From contig NZ_FQUW01000016.1 in NCBI RefSeq assembly GCF_900129285.1, forward strand, positions 1 to 64,000: a stretch of 64,000 bases of DNA, in the 5' to 3' direction. Source of the stretch: Desulfofundulus australicus DSM 11792. GTDB lineage: Bacteria > Bacillota > Desulfotomaculia > Desulfotomaculales > Desulfovirgulaceae. This document shows, piece after piece, positions 16,365 through 24,590 of this stretch; within the stretch, counting starts at the first letter, position 1; every line of letters begins with the position of its first letter. Position numbers and translations under genes: made by a program. Below the pieces are notes generated by a model that was not told the origin of the DNA, did not search any database, and saw only the letters and a list, made by a program, of their open reading frames with translations.

Positions 16365-17129
16365 ATGTCTGTACAACCTGCCATGCCCAAGAGCTGGCGT
16401 GTAGATACCAAACCCCATAAATTTTGCCCCGGCTGCGGCCACGGCCTGGTATTGAAGGCGCTGGGACAGGCCATTGATGAACTGGGCATACAGGATCGTG
16501 CGGTTTTTGGCTGTGATATCGGTTGTTCCCTGCTGGCCTGGGATTTCTTTAACGTGGATACCATCCAGACCCACCACGGCCGGACCACACCTGTTATAAC
16601 CGGTTTAAAGCGGGCCAATCCCAACCTTATCGGAATTGCCTATATGGGCGATGGGGGCGGTTACGCCATTGGTTCGCAGCACCTGGTAAACGCTGCGGCC
16701 CGGAATGAAAAGATTACGGTAATCCTGGTCAATAATACCCAGTACGGTATGACGGGAGGCCAGATGGCGCCGACGACGCTGCCCGGGCAGAAAACGGAAA
16801 CTTCACCCTACGGCCGGGATCCGGAAAAAACCGGCTATCCCACCCAGGGTCCGGAGATGGTCGCCGCCATTACCCGCGAAGGGGCATATGTGGCCCGGGG
16901 TACGGTGGCCAACCTGCGGCAGCTGAAAAATTACCTGAAGAAGGCCCTGGAGAACCAGATGGCCGGTAATGGTTTTTCCTTTGTAGAGGTTCTCTCCGCC
17001 TGTCCGACGAACTGGCGCACCAACGCCGAAGAAACCTGGAAGATGGTGGAAGAAGAGATGCCCAAGTACTTCAAGGTGGGAGAAATAAAAGTGCCCGGCG
17101 GCCAGAAGGAGGGCGAAGCAAATGGCTAA
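16365..17129 (+). CDS. korB: 2-oxoacid:ferredoxin oxidoreductase subunit beta
   Basis: A 254-residue thiamine-pyrophosphate subunit. KFCPGCGHGLVLKAL near the N-terminus, CDIGCS, and the TPP-binding GDGGGYAIGSQHLVNAAARN...NNTQYGMTGGQ are all present. ATG 16365 is preceded by AGGAGG. The 3' end overlaps korC by 8 bases, indicating tight coupling and equal stoichiometry. Confidence 0.93.
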   Translation: MSVQPAMPKSWRVDTKPHKFCPGCGHGLVLKALGQAIDELGIQDRAVFGCDIGCSLLAWDFFNVDTIQTHHGRTTPVITGLKRANPNLIGIAYMGDGGGYAIGSQHLVNAAARNEKITVILVNNTQYGMTGGQMAPTTLPGQKTETSPYGRDPEKTGYPTQGPEMVAAITREGAYVARGTVANLRQLKNYLKKALENQMAGNGFSFVEVLSACPTNWRTNAEETWKMVEEEMPKYFKVGEIKVPGGQKEGEANG

Positions 17130-17688
17130 AGCGGTGAAGATCCTTCTGGCCGGGGAAGGCGGCCAGGGGGTACAATCGGTGGCGGAGATCATCGCCGAGG
17201 CGGCCAATGAGGAAGGCCGCGAAGCCCTGTACATTCCCAACTTTGGCGTGGAGCAGCGCGGGGGCGTTTCCATTGCCTACCTGCAGATCGGTGATGAACC
17301 CATTGGGGCGCCCAAATTTCAAACCGGGGACATTGTAATTGCTTTGAGCGACCGGGCGGTCCACCGGACCCGGCAGTATGTGGGGCCGCAAACCCTGTTT
17401 GTATATGATTCCAGCATTGAGGGCATCGATGATGCCCTGCCCACCCAGGCTAAAAAAATCCTGCCCATTCCCGCCATTGAGGTTTCCAAAAAGGAACTGC
17501 ACCCCCGGGTATTCAACATCGTCATTATGGGTGCGGTAATCAAGGCTACAGGGGTAATCTCCGTGGAAGATGCACGGAATGCCATTGAGAAAAAACTGGG
17601 ATATAAATTTGAAAAGAACCCCCAATTGCGGGAATTGAATTTCCGGGCCCTGGAGCGGGGTATGGAGCTTGTGGCTCAACTTATTTAG
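17122..17688 (+). CDS. korC: 2-oxoacid:ferredoxin oxidoreductase subunit gamma
   Basis: A 188-residue gamma domain protein. The signature LLAGEGGQGVQSVAEIIAEA is at the N-terminus, followed by IPNFGVEQRGGVSIAYLQI and IPAIEVSKKE. In the family this subunit completes the CoA-handling site of the complex. It starts inside the end of korB and is followed by the ferredoxin subunit after 17 bases. Confidence 0.92.
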   Translation: MAKAVKILLAGEGGQGVQSVAEIIAEAANEEGREALYIPNFGVEQRGGVSIAYLQIGDEPIGAPKFQTGDIVIALSDRAVHRTRQYVGPQTLFVYDSSIEGIDDALPTQAKKILPIPAIEVSKKELHPRVFNIVIMGAVIKATGVISVEDARNAIEKKLGYKFEKNPQLRELNFRALERGMELVAQLI

Positions 17689-17705
17689 GAAGGGGGCGTG
17701 AGTAA

Positions 17706-17966
17706 ATGACACAGCACTTTAAAGCCCGGACCATAGAAGTTGCCAAGGGCTTCTGGACGATTTTCCCCGGCCTTTGCAAGGGCTGCGGGTTATGCATGCA
17801 GAAATGCCCCAAAAAATGCCTCTCCTGGTCAGATGTCCTGGGGGTATACGGCACTCCTTCGGTGGAACCCAATGACGAGTGCATTGCCTGCGGCATCTGC
17901 CAGATAGTTTGCCCTGATTGTGCCATTAGCGTCAGCAAAAAGAAAGAAGAGAAAAAAGCCGGCTGA
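17706..17966 (+). CDS. korD: 2x[4Fe-4S] ferredoxin subunit of the oxidoreductase
   Basis: An 86-residue ferredoxin with two cluster motifs, CKGCGLCMQKCPKKC and CIACGICQIVCPDCA. It carries electrons from the KorAB active site to the cellular ferredoxin pool. The Lys-rich tail (SKKKEEKKAG) is the end of the operon, followed by a strong terminator. Confidence 0.92.
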   Translation: MTQHFKARTIEVAKGFWTIFPGLCKGCGLCMQKCPKKCLSWSDVLGVYGTPSVEPNDECIACGICQIVCPDCAISVSKKKEEKKAG

Positions 17967-17972
17967 TAATCA

Positions 17973-18006
17973 AGGGCCCTTTCCCCGCGGGGAAAGGGCC
18001 TTTATC
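17973..18006 (+). terminator. Terminator of kor operon
   Basis: GGCCCTTTCCCC (17975-17986) pairs with GGGGAAAGGGCC (17989-18000), followed by TTTAT. The stem is a perfect 12 bp. Confidence 0.88.
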
Positions 18007-18123
18007 TTAACAGCACCGCCATACGGCGGGGCTGGTTGCAAAATTATTACGATGCCCGGGCATCATAAATTTAAAAAGAAATGATAGCTACTATAAGACT
18101 ATGAAGCAATGCAGGCAATGGTT

Positions 18124-18348
18124 CTAGAGATAAAGCAGGTGGCTTAAATCCTTTCTCCGGGCCAGGCGCAGGCGCCGGTGGGCCATTTCAATATCGCTGC
18201 GGATTCTGTTCAGGGTGGCGGGATCAATACCGGTGGTGCTGGCAATTTCCATGTCCGAAAGGCCCTTTTTCCAGGCCCGGATCAGGCGGGAGACGTTGGT
18301 CCTGTACTTACGGGAAATGCTTTTTACATCAATTTCTTCACCTCTCAT
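18124..18348 (-). CDS. Small helix-turn-helix protein, unknown
   Basis: A 74-residue basic protein. Residues about 8-50 (SISRKYRTNVSRLIRAWKKGLSDMEIASTTG) read as a helix-turn-helix with a sigma-70 region 4/Mor-like flavour, followed by a basic helix. A ribosome site AAGGAGAG precedes the start. It is monocistronic, divergent from the PLP decarboxylase gene, so it could regulate that gene. No family is named with confidence. Confidence 0.6.
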   Translation of the reverse strand: MRGEEIDVKSISRKYRTNVSRLIRAWKKGLSDMEIASTTGIDPATLNRIRSDIEMAHRRLRLARRKDLSHLLYL

Positions 18349-18507
18349 CTTAAAAGCCTCTCCTTTCTTTTTTCTTTAAAGTTATTTTGACCGCCACCTT
18401 ACCCGGATATAAGATTAAAGTAATGGCAATGCTTTATGACGCAGGGCAGCTATGTTAAAATAAAGCTGCCAAACCAAAAATTTGACTTATTAACAGGTGA
18501 AAACTTT

Positions 18508-19953
18508 ATGAACCAGCAGGATGCGCCCCTGTTGGCAGCCCTTTATGCCCATTGTGCCCGGAATTACGCCCACCTGCACGTGCCCGCGCACCGCCAGGGC
18601 CAGGCCATTTTCCCCGAATGGCAGGGAAATAAGGAGATCCTTCAGCTGGATCTCACCGAGTTGCCCGGCCTGGATGATCTGCACCGGCCAGGTGGTGTTA
18701 TTGCCCGGGCCCAGGCCCTGGCGGCAGAACTTTTCGGTGCCGGGCAGACTTTTTTCCTGATTAACGGCAGCACGGTGGGCATAATGGCGCTGTTGCTGGC
18801 CCTGTGCAGCCCCGGGGAGGAGATTCTGCTTCCCCGCAACGCCCACAGGTCCGTGCTGGGAGGGCTGATATTTTCCGGGGCCAGGCCTGTTTTTCTTGAA
18901 CCTGTAATCCTGGACGAGTTTGGTATAGCTGCCGGGCCTGCTCCCGCAAGTGTTGCCAGGGCCCTGCGTGAACACCCGCAGGCCAGGGGGCTCCTGGTGA
19001 TCCATCCCACATATTATGGAATTACGGCTGACCTGCCCCGGCTGGTGGAACTGGGCCACGGGCTGGACAGGCCTGTGGTAACCGACGAAGCTCACGGGGT
19101 ACATTTTCATTTTCACGAGGAATTCCCGCCGGCAGCACTGCTCTGCGGTGTGGATGCCACCGTGCAGAGCATGCATAAAATGGGCGGTTCCCTAACGCAG
19201 TCTTCATTCCTGCATCTTAAAGGGAAGAGGATAGATGCCTGGAAAACAGCCCGGGCCTTGAGTCTCCTGCAGAGCAGCAGCCCTTCGTATCTCCTCCTGG
19301 CTTCCCTGGACGGAGCCCGCCGGCAGCTGGCCGTGCGGGGCAGGGATATGCTGGAAAGGGCGCTGGACCTGGCCCGGGAAACCAGGCGGGCCCTCTCCCG
19401 TTTACCGGGCATAACCGTGCTGGGGGAAGAACACCTGGGCCGTCCGGGGGCCTCCCGCCTGGATCCCACCCGGCTGGTAATTTGTGTGCGGGACCTGGGC
19501 CTGACGGGTCTGCAGGCAGCCCGCATTCTGGCCCGGGATTACCGGGTGCAGGTGGAAATGGCCGATTATTATAACCTGGTAGTTGTTATCGGCATAGGCA
19601 CCACTCCCCGGGACTGCCGCCTTCTTGTCCGCGGCCTGCAGGAAATTGCCTGCCGGGAGCGGGGAAGGCGGGCCCCGGAAATTTATCCGGAGCGGCCGCC
19701 GCTTCCCCGGGTCCAGCTTACGCCCCGGGAGGCCTGGCTGGCTTCCAGCCGCTCTTTGCCCCTCAAAGAGTGTGCCGGTCACATTTGTGCCGAACTGGTA
19801 AGCGTTTCGCCGCCGGGCATACCGCTGCTTTACCCCGGGGAGGAGATTGGTCCGGAAATGGTGGACTATTTGCAATGGGTGAGAAAACTATCGTTTCCTG
19901 TGCATGGCCCTGAAGATCCCGGGCTGGCCAGGTTGCGGGTGGTGGTTTGTTGA
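18508..19953 (+). CDS. Orn/Lys/Arg decarboxylase-family PLP enzyme
   Basis: A 481-residue fold-type I decarboxylase. Visible are HVPAHRQGQ, DLTELPGLDDLHRPGG, FLINGSTVGIMALLLA, LPRNAHRSVLGGLIFSGARP, TDEAHGVHFHF and the PLP-lysine motif QSMHKMGGSLTQSS. It is shorter than inducible lysine decarboxylases and fits the YaaO-like/SpeA group sitting before tmk in many Firmicutes. ATG 18508 with AGGTGA is preferred. An upstream in-frame ATG at 18436 lies inside a promoter-like stretch (TATGTTAAAAT, 18451-18461). Confidence 0.88.
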   Translation: MNQQDAPLLAALYAHCARNYAHLHVPAHRQGQAIFPEWQGNKEILQLDLTELPGLDDLHRPGGVIARAQALAAELFGAGQTFFLINGSTVGIMALLLALCSPGEEILLPRNAHRSVLGGLIFSGARPVFLEPVILDEFGIAAGPAPASVARALREHPQARGLLVIHPTYYGITADLPRLVELGHGLDRPVVTDEAHGVHFHFHEEFPPAALLCGVDATVQSMHKMGGSLTQSSFLHLKGKRIDAWKTARALSLLQSSSPSYLLLASLDGARRQLAVRGRDMLERALDLARETRRALSRLPGITVLGEEHLGRPGASRLDPTRLVICVRDLGLTGLQAARILARDYRVQVEMADYYNLVVVIGIGTTPRDCRLLVRGLQEIACRERGRRAPEIYPERPPLPRVQLTPREAWLASSRSLPLKECAGHICAELVSVSPPGIPLLYPGEEIGPEMVDYLQWVRKLSFPVHGPEDPGLARLRVVVC

Positions 19954-20558
19954 AGGGCTTTTTCATCGTTTTTGAAGGTATTGATGGTGCCGGGAAGACA
20001 ACCCAGGCCCGGCTGCTGGCGGAAGCCCTGATCCGGCGGGGTTACCCGGTGGTACTTACCCGGGAACCCGGGGGTACCCCGCTGGGGGAGAAAATGCGCA
20101 ACCTTTTGCTCGACCCGGCACTGTCTGGCTTGAGCCCCCTGGCCGAAGCCCTGTTTTACGCCGGTGCCCGGGCCGAGCTGGTGGCCAGCATCATCCGGCC
20201 TGCTCTGGCCCGGGGCCGGGTGGTAATCAGCGATCGTTATGTGGATTCCAGCCTGGCCTACCAGGGCTACGGGCGCCATCTTGATTTAAGCGAGCTGAAA
20301 AAAATTAACGCTCTGGCCACGGGAGGGTTGACGGCGGACCTGACGGTGCTGCTTGACATGCCGCCTGCCGCGGCCCTGGCCCGGCTGGCGGGCAGGGACC
20401 GCATAGAAAGGGAAGAACCGGGTTTTTTCGACCGGGTACGCCGGGGCTACCTGCAGCTTGTCCGGCAGGAGCCCGGGCGCTACCTGGTGCTGGACGGGTG
20501 CCTGGACTGCAGCGAACTCCACCGGCGGATCTTGAAGGCGGTAGAGGAGAGAATTTAA
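19947..20558 (+). CDS. tmk: Thymidylate kinase
   Basis: A dTMP kinase of about 203 residues: P-loop FEGIDGAGKTTQ, the DR-x motif DRYVDSSLAYQGYGR and LID-like GRDRIEREEPGF. It begins at TTG 19947 (or 19950), overlapping the decarboxylase stop. It is followed without any gap by holB, as in many Firmicutes. Confidence 0.94.
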   Translation: MLKGFFIVFEGIDGAGKTTQARLLAEALIRRGYPVVLTREPGGTPLGEKMRNLLLDPALSGLSPLAEALFYAGARAELVASIIRPALARGRVVISDRYVDSSLAYQGYGRHLDLSELKKINALATGGLTADLTVLLDMPPAAALARLAGRDRIEREEPGFFDRVRRGYLQLVRQEPGRYLVLDGCLDCSELHRRILKAVEERI

Positions 20559-21548
20559 ATGAAACTGGCGGACCTGACAGGACATGAAGAGATAATTCGG
20601 GCCCTGCGCCGGGCAGTGGAGCAAAACCGGGCCAGCCATGCCTATTTATTTGCCGGACCGGAAGGTGTGGGTAAAACCACCACGGCCCTGGCTTTTGGGG
20701 CTGCCCTGCTGTGCCGGAACCCCGAACAGGGGGATGCCTGCGGCCGGTGCCGGGATTGCCGGCAGGTGGCCGCCCGGAACCACCCCGACCTGCACCGGCT
20801 TGTCCCCGAGGGGGCGTCCATCAAGATTGGACAGGTACGGGAAGTATTGCGCCTTATTACCCTTTCTCCTTTCCAGGGGCAGCGGCAGGTATTTGTGGTG
20901 GAACAGTCGGATCTGATGACCCAGGAAGCGGCCAACTGCCTTTTAAAGACCCTGGAAGAGCCGCCCGCCGGTACGGTGCTCATTTTAATTTCCGACCGTC
21001 CGCATGCTTTGCTGCCCACAATTATTTCCCGCTGCCAGGTTCTTACTTTCCAGCCGCTGCTTCCCGAACAGGTGTCCGTGATCCTGAAGAGGGTGACGGA
21101 TGCTCCCGATGAAGAAGTGGAACTGCTCTCCCGGCTCTCCGGGGGCTGCCCCGGCCGGGCCGTACGGCTGGCCGGTACAGAAGGCGGTTATTTTGGCCTG
21201 CGGCAGAGAATGCTGGAACTGGCGGCAGGTTTAAACCGGGCGTCCCTGGCGGAGGCTTTACAGCGGGCAGCTGCCGTGGCCGGGGATAAGGAAGACGCTT
21301 TGACCTGCCTGGAACTTTTCCTGTTATGGTACCGGGATTTGCTGGTCTGTAAGGAAACCGGGACGCCGGAACTGCTTTTCAACCGGGACCTTTTTCCTCT
21401 GATCGACAGGGAAGCTCGCATTTATAGCCGCGGCCAGCTGTTGAGGGTAATTAAAGAAATTGAAAAGACCAGGGATTCCCTTCTGGCAAATGTTAATACC
21501 AGGCTGGCAATGGAAATGCTATTTATGCGCCTGGCTGGCGCCGGTTAA
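20559..21548 (+). CDS. holB: DNA polymerase III delta prime subunit
   Basis: A 329-residue clamp-loader subunit. It has a P-loop (FAGPEGVGKTTTALAFGAALL), a four-Cys zinc module (C-x8-C-x2-C-x2-C, CRNPEQGDACGRCRDC), LKTLEEPPAGTVLILI and SRCQVLTF. The start abuts the tmk stop. The intact P-loop is noteworthy, because delta prime of some species has lost it. Confidence 0.92.
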   Translation: MKLADLTGHEEIIRALRRAVEQNRASHAYLFAGPEGVGKTTTALAFGAALLCRNPEQGDACGRCRDCRQVAARNHPDLHRLVPEGASIKIGQVREVLRLITLSPFQGQRQVFVVEQSDLMTQEAANCLLKTLEEPPAGTVLILISDRPHALLPTIISRCQVLTFQPLLPEQVSVILKRVTDAPDEEVELLSRLSGGCPGRAVRLAGTEGGYFGLRQRMLELAAGLNRASLAEALQRAAAVAGDKEDALTCLELFLLWYRDLLVCKETGTPELLFNRDLFPLIDREARIYSRGQLLRVIKEIEKTRDSLLANVNTRLAMEMLFMRLAGAG

Positions 21549-21593
21549 TGAACGGCGGTGCCTGGTTGTGCAGGCTGGAATGGAGGGAAAGAT

Positions 21594-22520
21594 ATGCCCT
21601 ACCGGGTTGTAGGGGTTAGATTTAAAAGAGCGGGCAAAATCTACTATTTTGATCCGGGAGAACACCAGCTCAAGCCCGGCGACACGGTGATCGTGGAAAC
21701 GGCCCGGGGTATAGAAAACGGGCAGGTGGTAATCGGCCCTACCATTGTACCGGATGAAGAGGTGGTCACCCCTTTAAAAAAAGTGATCCGCCGGGCTACG
21801 GATGAAGATCTGGAAAAAATAGCCGCAAACAAACAGAAGGAAAAAAAGGCTTTCCATATTTGCCTGGAGAAGATTGCTGCACACGGCCTGCCCATGAAAC
21901 TTGTTGATGTGGAACAGACCTTTGATGGGAACAAGATCATTTTCTATTTCACCGCTGAAGGGCGGGTTGACTTCCGGGAACTGGTGAGAGATCTGGCTGC
22001 GGTTTTCCGTACCCGCATTGAACTGCGGCAAATCGGGGTCCGGGATGAGGCCAAAATGATGGGGGGCCTGGGCTGCTGTGGCCGGGAGTTATGCTGCAGT
22101 ACCTGGTTATGCGATTTTGCCTCCGTTTCCATACGCATGGCCAAGGAGCAGAACCTTTCCCTGAACCCCACCAAGATTTCCGGTATCTGTGGCCGGTTGA
22201 TGTGCTGTTTAAAATATGAAAATGAAATTTATGAAGAGGCCCGGAATGAACATCCAGAAATTGGTGCCCGGGTGCTGACGCCCCAGGGAGAGGGCCGGGT
22301 TACGGCGGTAAATATTTTTCGTAAAACCGTAATGGTGGAATTAAAGGAAACCAGGCTCAACAGGGAGTATTCTTTTAACGAGGTAATCACCAGGACGAGG
22401 GGTGACCAGTGTGCAGGCTCTGACCGCAATGATCAAGGAAATGGAAGCCAGGATCCAGACGCTGGGGAACGATATGCAGAAGCTGAAAAAGCAGATCCGC
22501 CTGCTGATGGAGGAAAATGA
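21594..22520 (+). CDS. ricT: PSP1-domain protein RicT (YaaT)
   Basis: A 308-residue protein with the PSP1 C-terminal domain, part of the Fe-S RicA-RicF-RicT complex that affects mRNA processing and sporulation/competence entry in Bacillus. The conserved cysteines [17 protein letters not shown] and [13 protein letters not shown] are present. ATG 21594 follows GGAGGGAAAG. The last roughly 40 residues are read in one frame while yabA is read in another, and this tail has low-complexity polar content, so it may be a recent extension. Confidence 0.92.
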   Translation: MPYRVVGVRFKRAGKIYYFDPGEHQLKPGDTVIVETARGIENGQVVIGPTIVPDEEVVTPLKKVIRRATDEDLEKIAANKQKEKKAFHICLEKIAAHGLPMKLVDVEQTFDGNKIIFYFTAEGRVDFRELVRDLAAVFRTRIELRQIGVRDEAKMMGGLGCCGRELCCSTWLCDFASVSIRMAKEQNLSLNPTKISGICGRLMCCLKYENEIYEEARNEHPEIGARVLTPQGEGRVTAVNIFRKTVMVELKETRLNREYSFNEVITRTRGDQCAGSDRNDQGNGSQDPDAGERYAEAEKADPPADGGK

Positions 22521-22716
22521 TAAATTGCGGGAGGAGTTGGCCAGGGCCTACGGGCAGGCAAGCGAGAACATTCCTGCCCGGGAAGGGCTGAAAAACCTGT
22601 GGGACCTCTACCAGCAGGGTTTCCATATTTGCAACGTTCACTTTGGCCGCATCCGGACTACTGAATGCCTGTTTTGTGAGGCGTTTTGGGACAGGGAGCG
22701 GGAGGGGGGAAGGTGA
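22402..22716 (+). CDS. yabA: Replication initiation control protein YabA
   Basis: A 104-residue protein. The N-terminal half is a coiled coil ([22 protein letters not shown]...). The C-terminus holds the zinc-binding signature [19 protein letters not shown]. YabA binds DnaA and DnaN to restrain initiation. GTG 22402 follows GAGGGGTG. The gene overlaps ricT by 119 bases in another frame. Its stop overlaps the GTG of rsmI. Confidence 0.9.
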   Translation: MTSVQALTAMIKEMEARIQTLGNDMQKLKKQIRLLMEENDKLREELARAYGQASENIPAREGLKNLWDLYQQGFHICNVHFGRIRTTECLFCEAFWDREREGGR

Positions 22717-23594
22717 GCCAGCAGGGAACTCTCTTTCTCTGCGCCACCCCCATCGGCAACCTGGAGGATATTACCCTGCGTGTCCTGCGGGTGCTCCGGG
22801 AGGTGGATTTAATTGCCGCGGAGGATACCCGCCGGACCAGGAAGCTCCTGGCCCATTATGATATCCACACCCCGGTGATCAGCTACCGCGAACATAACCA
22901 CAGGCAAATGGCCCGTTATCTTTTAAACCTGCTGGCCGAAGGGCAAAAAATTGCCCTGGTTTCCGATGCCGGTATGCCGGGTATTTCCGATCCCGGGGAA
23001 GAGCTGGTGGCCCTGGTGGTGAGCCAGGGCATTCCGGTGGTACCCCTGCCCGGTCCCAATGCAGCCCTTGCCGCCCTGGTAGCATCCGGTTTACCTGCTT
23101 CATCCTTTTGTTTTGAGGGCTTTCTTCCGGCGGCTGCCGGTGCCCGCCGCCGCAAGCTCCAGGAATTAAAGGGGGAAAAGCGAACCATAATTTTTTACGA
23201 AGCTCCCCACCGCCTGGTGGAAAGCCTGTCCGATATGGCGGAAATTTTCGGAGAGAGAAAAATAGCTGTGGCCCGTGAACTCACCAAAAAGTTTGAGGAA
23301 ATATGGCGGGGAACGCTGCCCCGGGCGGTGGAATACTTTCGCCTTAACGCTCCCCGGGGTGAGTTTACCCTGGTGGTAGCCGGCGCCGGGGAGGGAAAAA
23401 CAGCAGGTGCAGAAGACGAGCCCTGGCGGCAGCTTACCCCGGTGGAACATGTTTACCTTCTCCAGTCCCGGGGGATGGATAAAAAGGAGGCCATCCGGGA
23501 AGTGGCCCGGCTGCGGGGAATGCCCAGGCGGGAAGTTTACAATCTGGTGGTCCGGAACGCTGGAGAAAATTTAAAAGGGCCGGTGGGTGATTGA
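22713..23594 (+). CDS. rsmI: 16S rRNA 2'-O-ribose C1402 methyltransferase
   Basis: A 293-residue SAM enzyme of the tetrapyrrole methylase fold. Signatures are [70 protein letters not shown] and [14 protein letters not shown] 22713 is favoured by the adjacent GGAGGGGGGA; it overlaps the yabA stop (GTGA). It is the last gene of the tmk-holB-ricT-yabA-rsmI run. Confidence 0.94.
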   Translation: MSQQGTLFLCATPIGNLEDITLRVLRVLREVDLIAAEDTRRTRKLLAHYDIHTPVISYREHNHRQMARYLLNLLAEGQKIALVSDAGMPGISDPGEELVALVVSQGIPVVPLPGPNAALAALVASGLPASSFCFEGFLPAAAGARRRKLQELKGEKRTIIFYEAPHRLVESLSDMAEIFGERKIAVARELTKKFEEIWRGTLPRAVEYFRLNAPRGEFTLVVAGAGEGKTAGAEDEPWRQLTPVEHVYLLQSRGMDKKEAIREVARLRGMPRREVYNLVVRNAGENLKGPVGD

Positions 23595-23677
23595 ATTCCT
23601 CCCGGCCCTCCGCCATGGTCCTTCATACAGGTAATATAAGGAATAAAGTATTTATGATTCCTTACATGTTACGTTTT

Positions 23678-23932
23678 TTACATGGCCTTGGCGTTTTCAA
23701 ACATTTCCATGGCGCAGTTCCGGCACACGAGCTTACCGCGGTAGAGCTGCACGTCCGATGCGTTGCCGCAGAAAACGCAGCCCGGTTCATATTTTTTGAG
23801 GATGATTTTCTCGTTGTCTACGTAGATTTCCAGGGCGTCCTTTTCATCAATACCCAGCGTCCGCCGCAGTTCAATAGGTATGACCACCCTTCCCAGCTCG
23901 TCCACCTTTCTGACAACACCTGTCGATTTCAA
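23678..23932 (-). CDS. abrB: AbrB-family transition-state regulator
   Basis: An 84-residue DNA-binding protein with the SpoVT/AbrB swapped-hairpin motif STGVVRKVDELGRVVIPIELRRTLGI, followed by a C-terminal extension with two Cys pairs (CVFCG and CRNC) that could hold zinc or form disulfides. It is convergent with rsmI, the usual Firmicute position. A GGGGAGGG site precedes the start. Confidence 0.92.
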   Translation of the reverse strand: MKSTGVVRKVDELGRVVIPIELRRTLGIDEKDALEIYVDNEKIILKKYEPGCVFCGNASDVQLYRGKLVCRNCAMEMFENAKAM

Positions 23933-24069
23933 AGACTTTCCCTCCCCTTATATATTGCATTAATCGACAAGAAATTATTTTATTATACAAGTAAATGGTA
24001 CCAAGATACCCAGTTAAAGTCAATAGCCTTTGGGTTTTTTTGTATAAAATTTTTATCTCCAGGGAAAAC

Positions 24070-24098
24070 TTGACAAGTAAGGTCTATTTCAATACAAT
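24070..24098 (+). promoter_or_regulatory. SigA promoter of T-box/metG
   Basis: TTGACA (24070-24075), a 17-base spacer and TACAAT (24093-24098). It is close to consensus. It places the transcript start near 24105, at the beginning of the T-box leader. Confidence 0.85.
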
Positions 24099-24104
24099 CA
24101 AGTT

Positions 24105-24423
24105 ATTGGGAAAAGGTGATGAAGGGGAAGAGTAGAGCTGCCAGTACCCGTACAGAGAGCGGGGGTAAGGTGAAAGCCCTGCCGGGGAAGACAGTTTGAA
24201 CATGGCCCTGGAGCTGCCCGCTGAACGCCCTGAAGGGTTGGGAAAGGGGTCAGTAGGTGGGGCCGGGTTCAGGCACCCGTTATCCATGCCTGCAGTATCG
24301 CAGCAGGGGCTTTTGTGCCTTTGCAGCCGTACTGGCCGAGGCCCCGGGCCGTGAGGCCGGGGTGAATCTGGGTGGTACCACGGAAAGACCTCCGTCCCGG
24401 TGAAGGGGACGGAGTTTTTTTAT
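24105..24423 (+). promoter_or_regulatory. T-box riboswitch (probable tRNA-Met sensing)
   Basis: The 5' part has the GATGAAGGGGAAGAGTAG stem I block. The specifier loop candidate TTGAACATGG holds ATG at 24202-24204. The T-box antiterminator sequence GGGTGGTACCACGG lies at 24370-24383. A terminator (CTCCGTCCC pairing with GGGACGGAG, then TTTTTTT) ends near 24423. Uncharged tRNA would stabilise the antiterminator and allow metG expression. The Met specificity is inferred from the codon and the downstream gene. Confidence 0.88.
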
Positions 24424-24439
24424 AGCGGGGGCGGGCAAT

Positions 24440-24545
24440 GGTGCCCTGATTCCCGCTCGCTCCAGCGCTCCGGGCCGGGCGAAATATTGCCGTTTGCACG
24501 GGCGCGCTCCGTTTGCCTCACAGGCCGGACCGGCGCTTGTTTCAG
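24440..24545. repeat. Weak member of repeat family 2
   Basis: CCCGCTCGCTCCAGCGCT and GCGCTCCGTTTGCCTCACAG resemble stretches of the palindromic element at 26192-26292 and of 62545-62640. It lies between the T-box terminator and the metG ribosome site. The match is loose. Confidence 0.25.
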
Positions 24546-24590
24546 CCTGCAATCAAACTTGAATATCCGGCATACAGGAGGGATCTGTTT

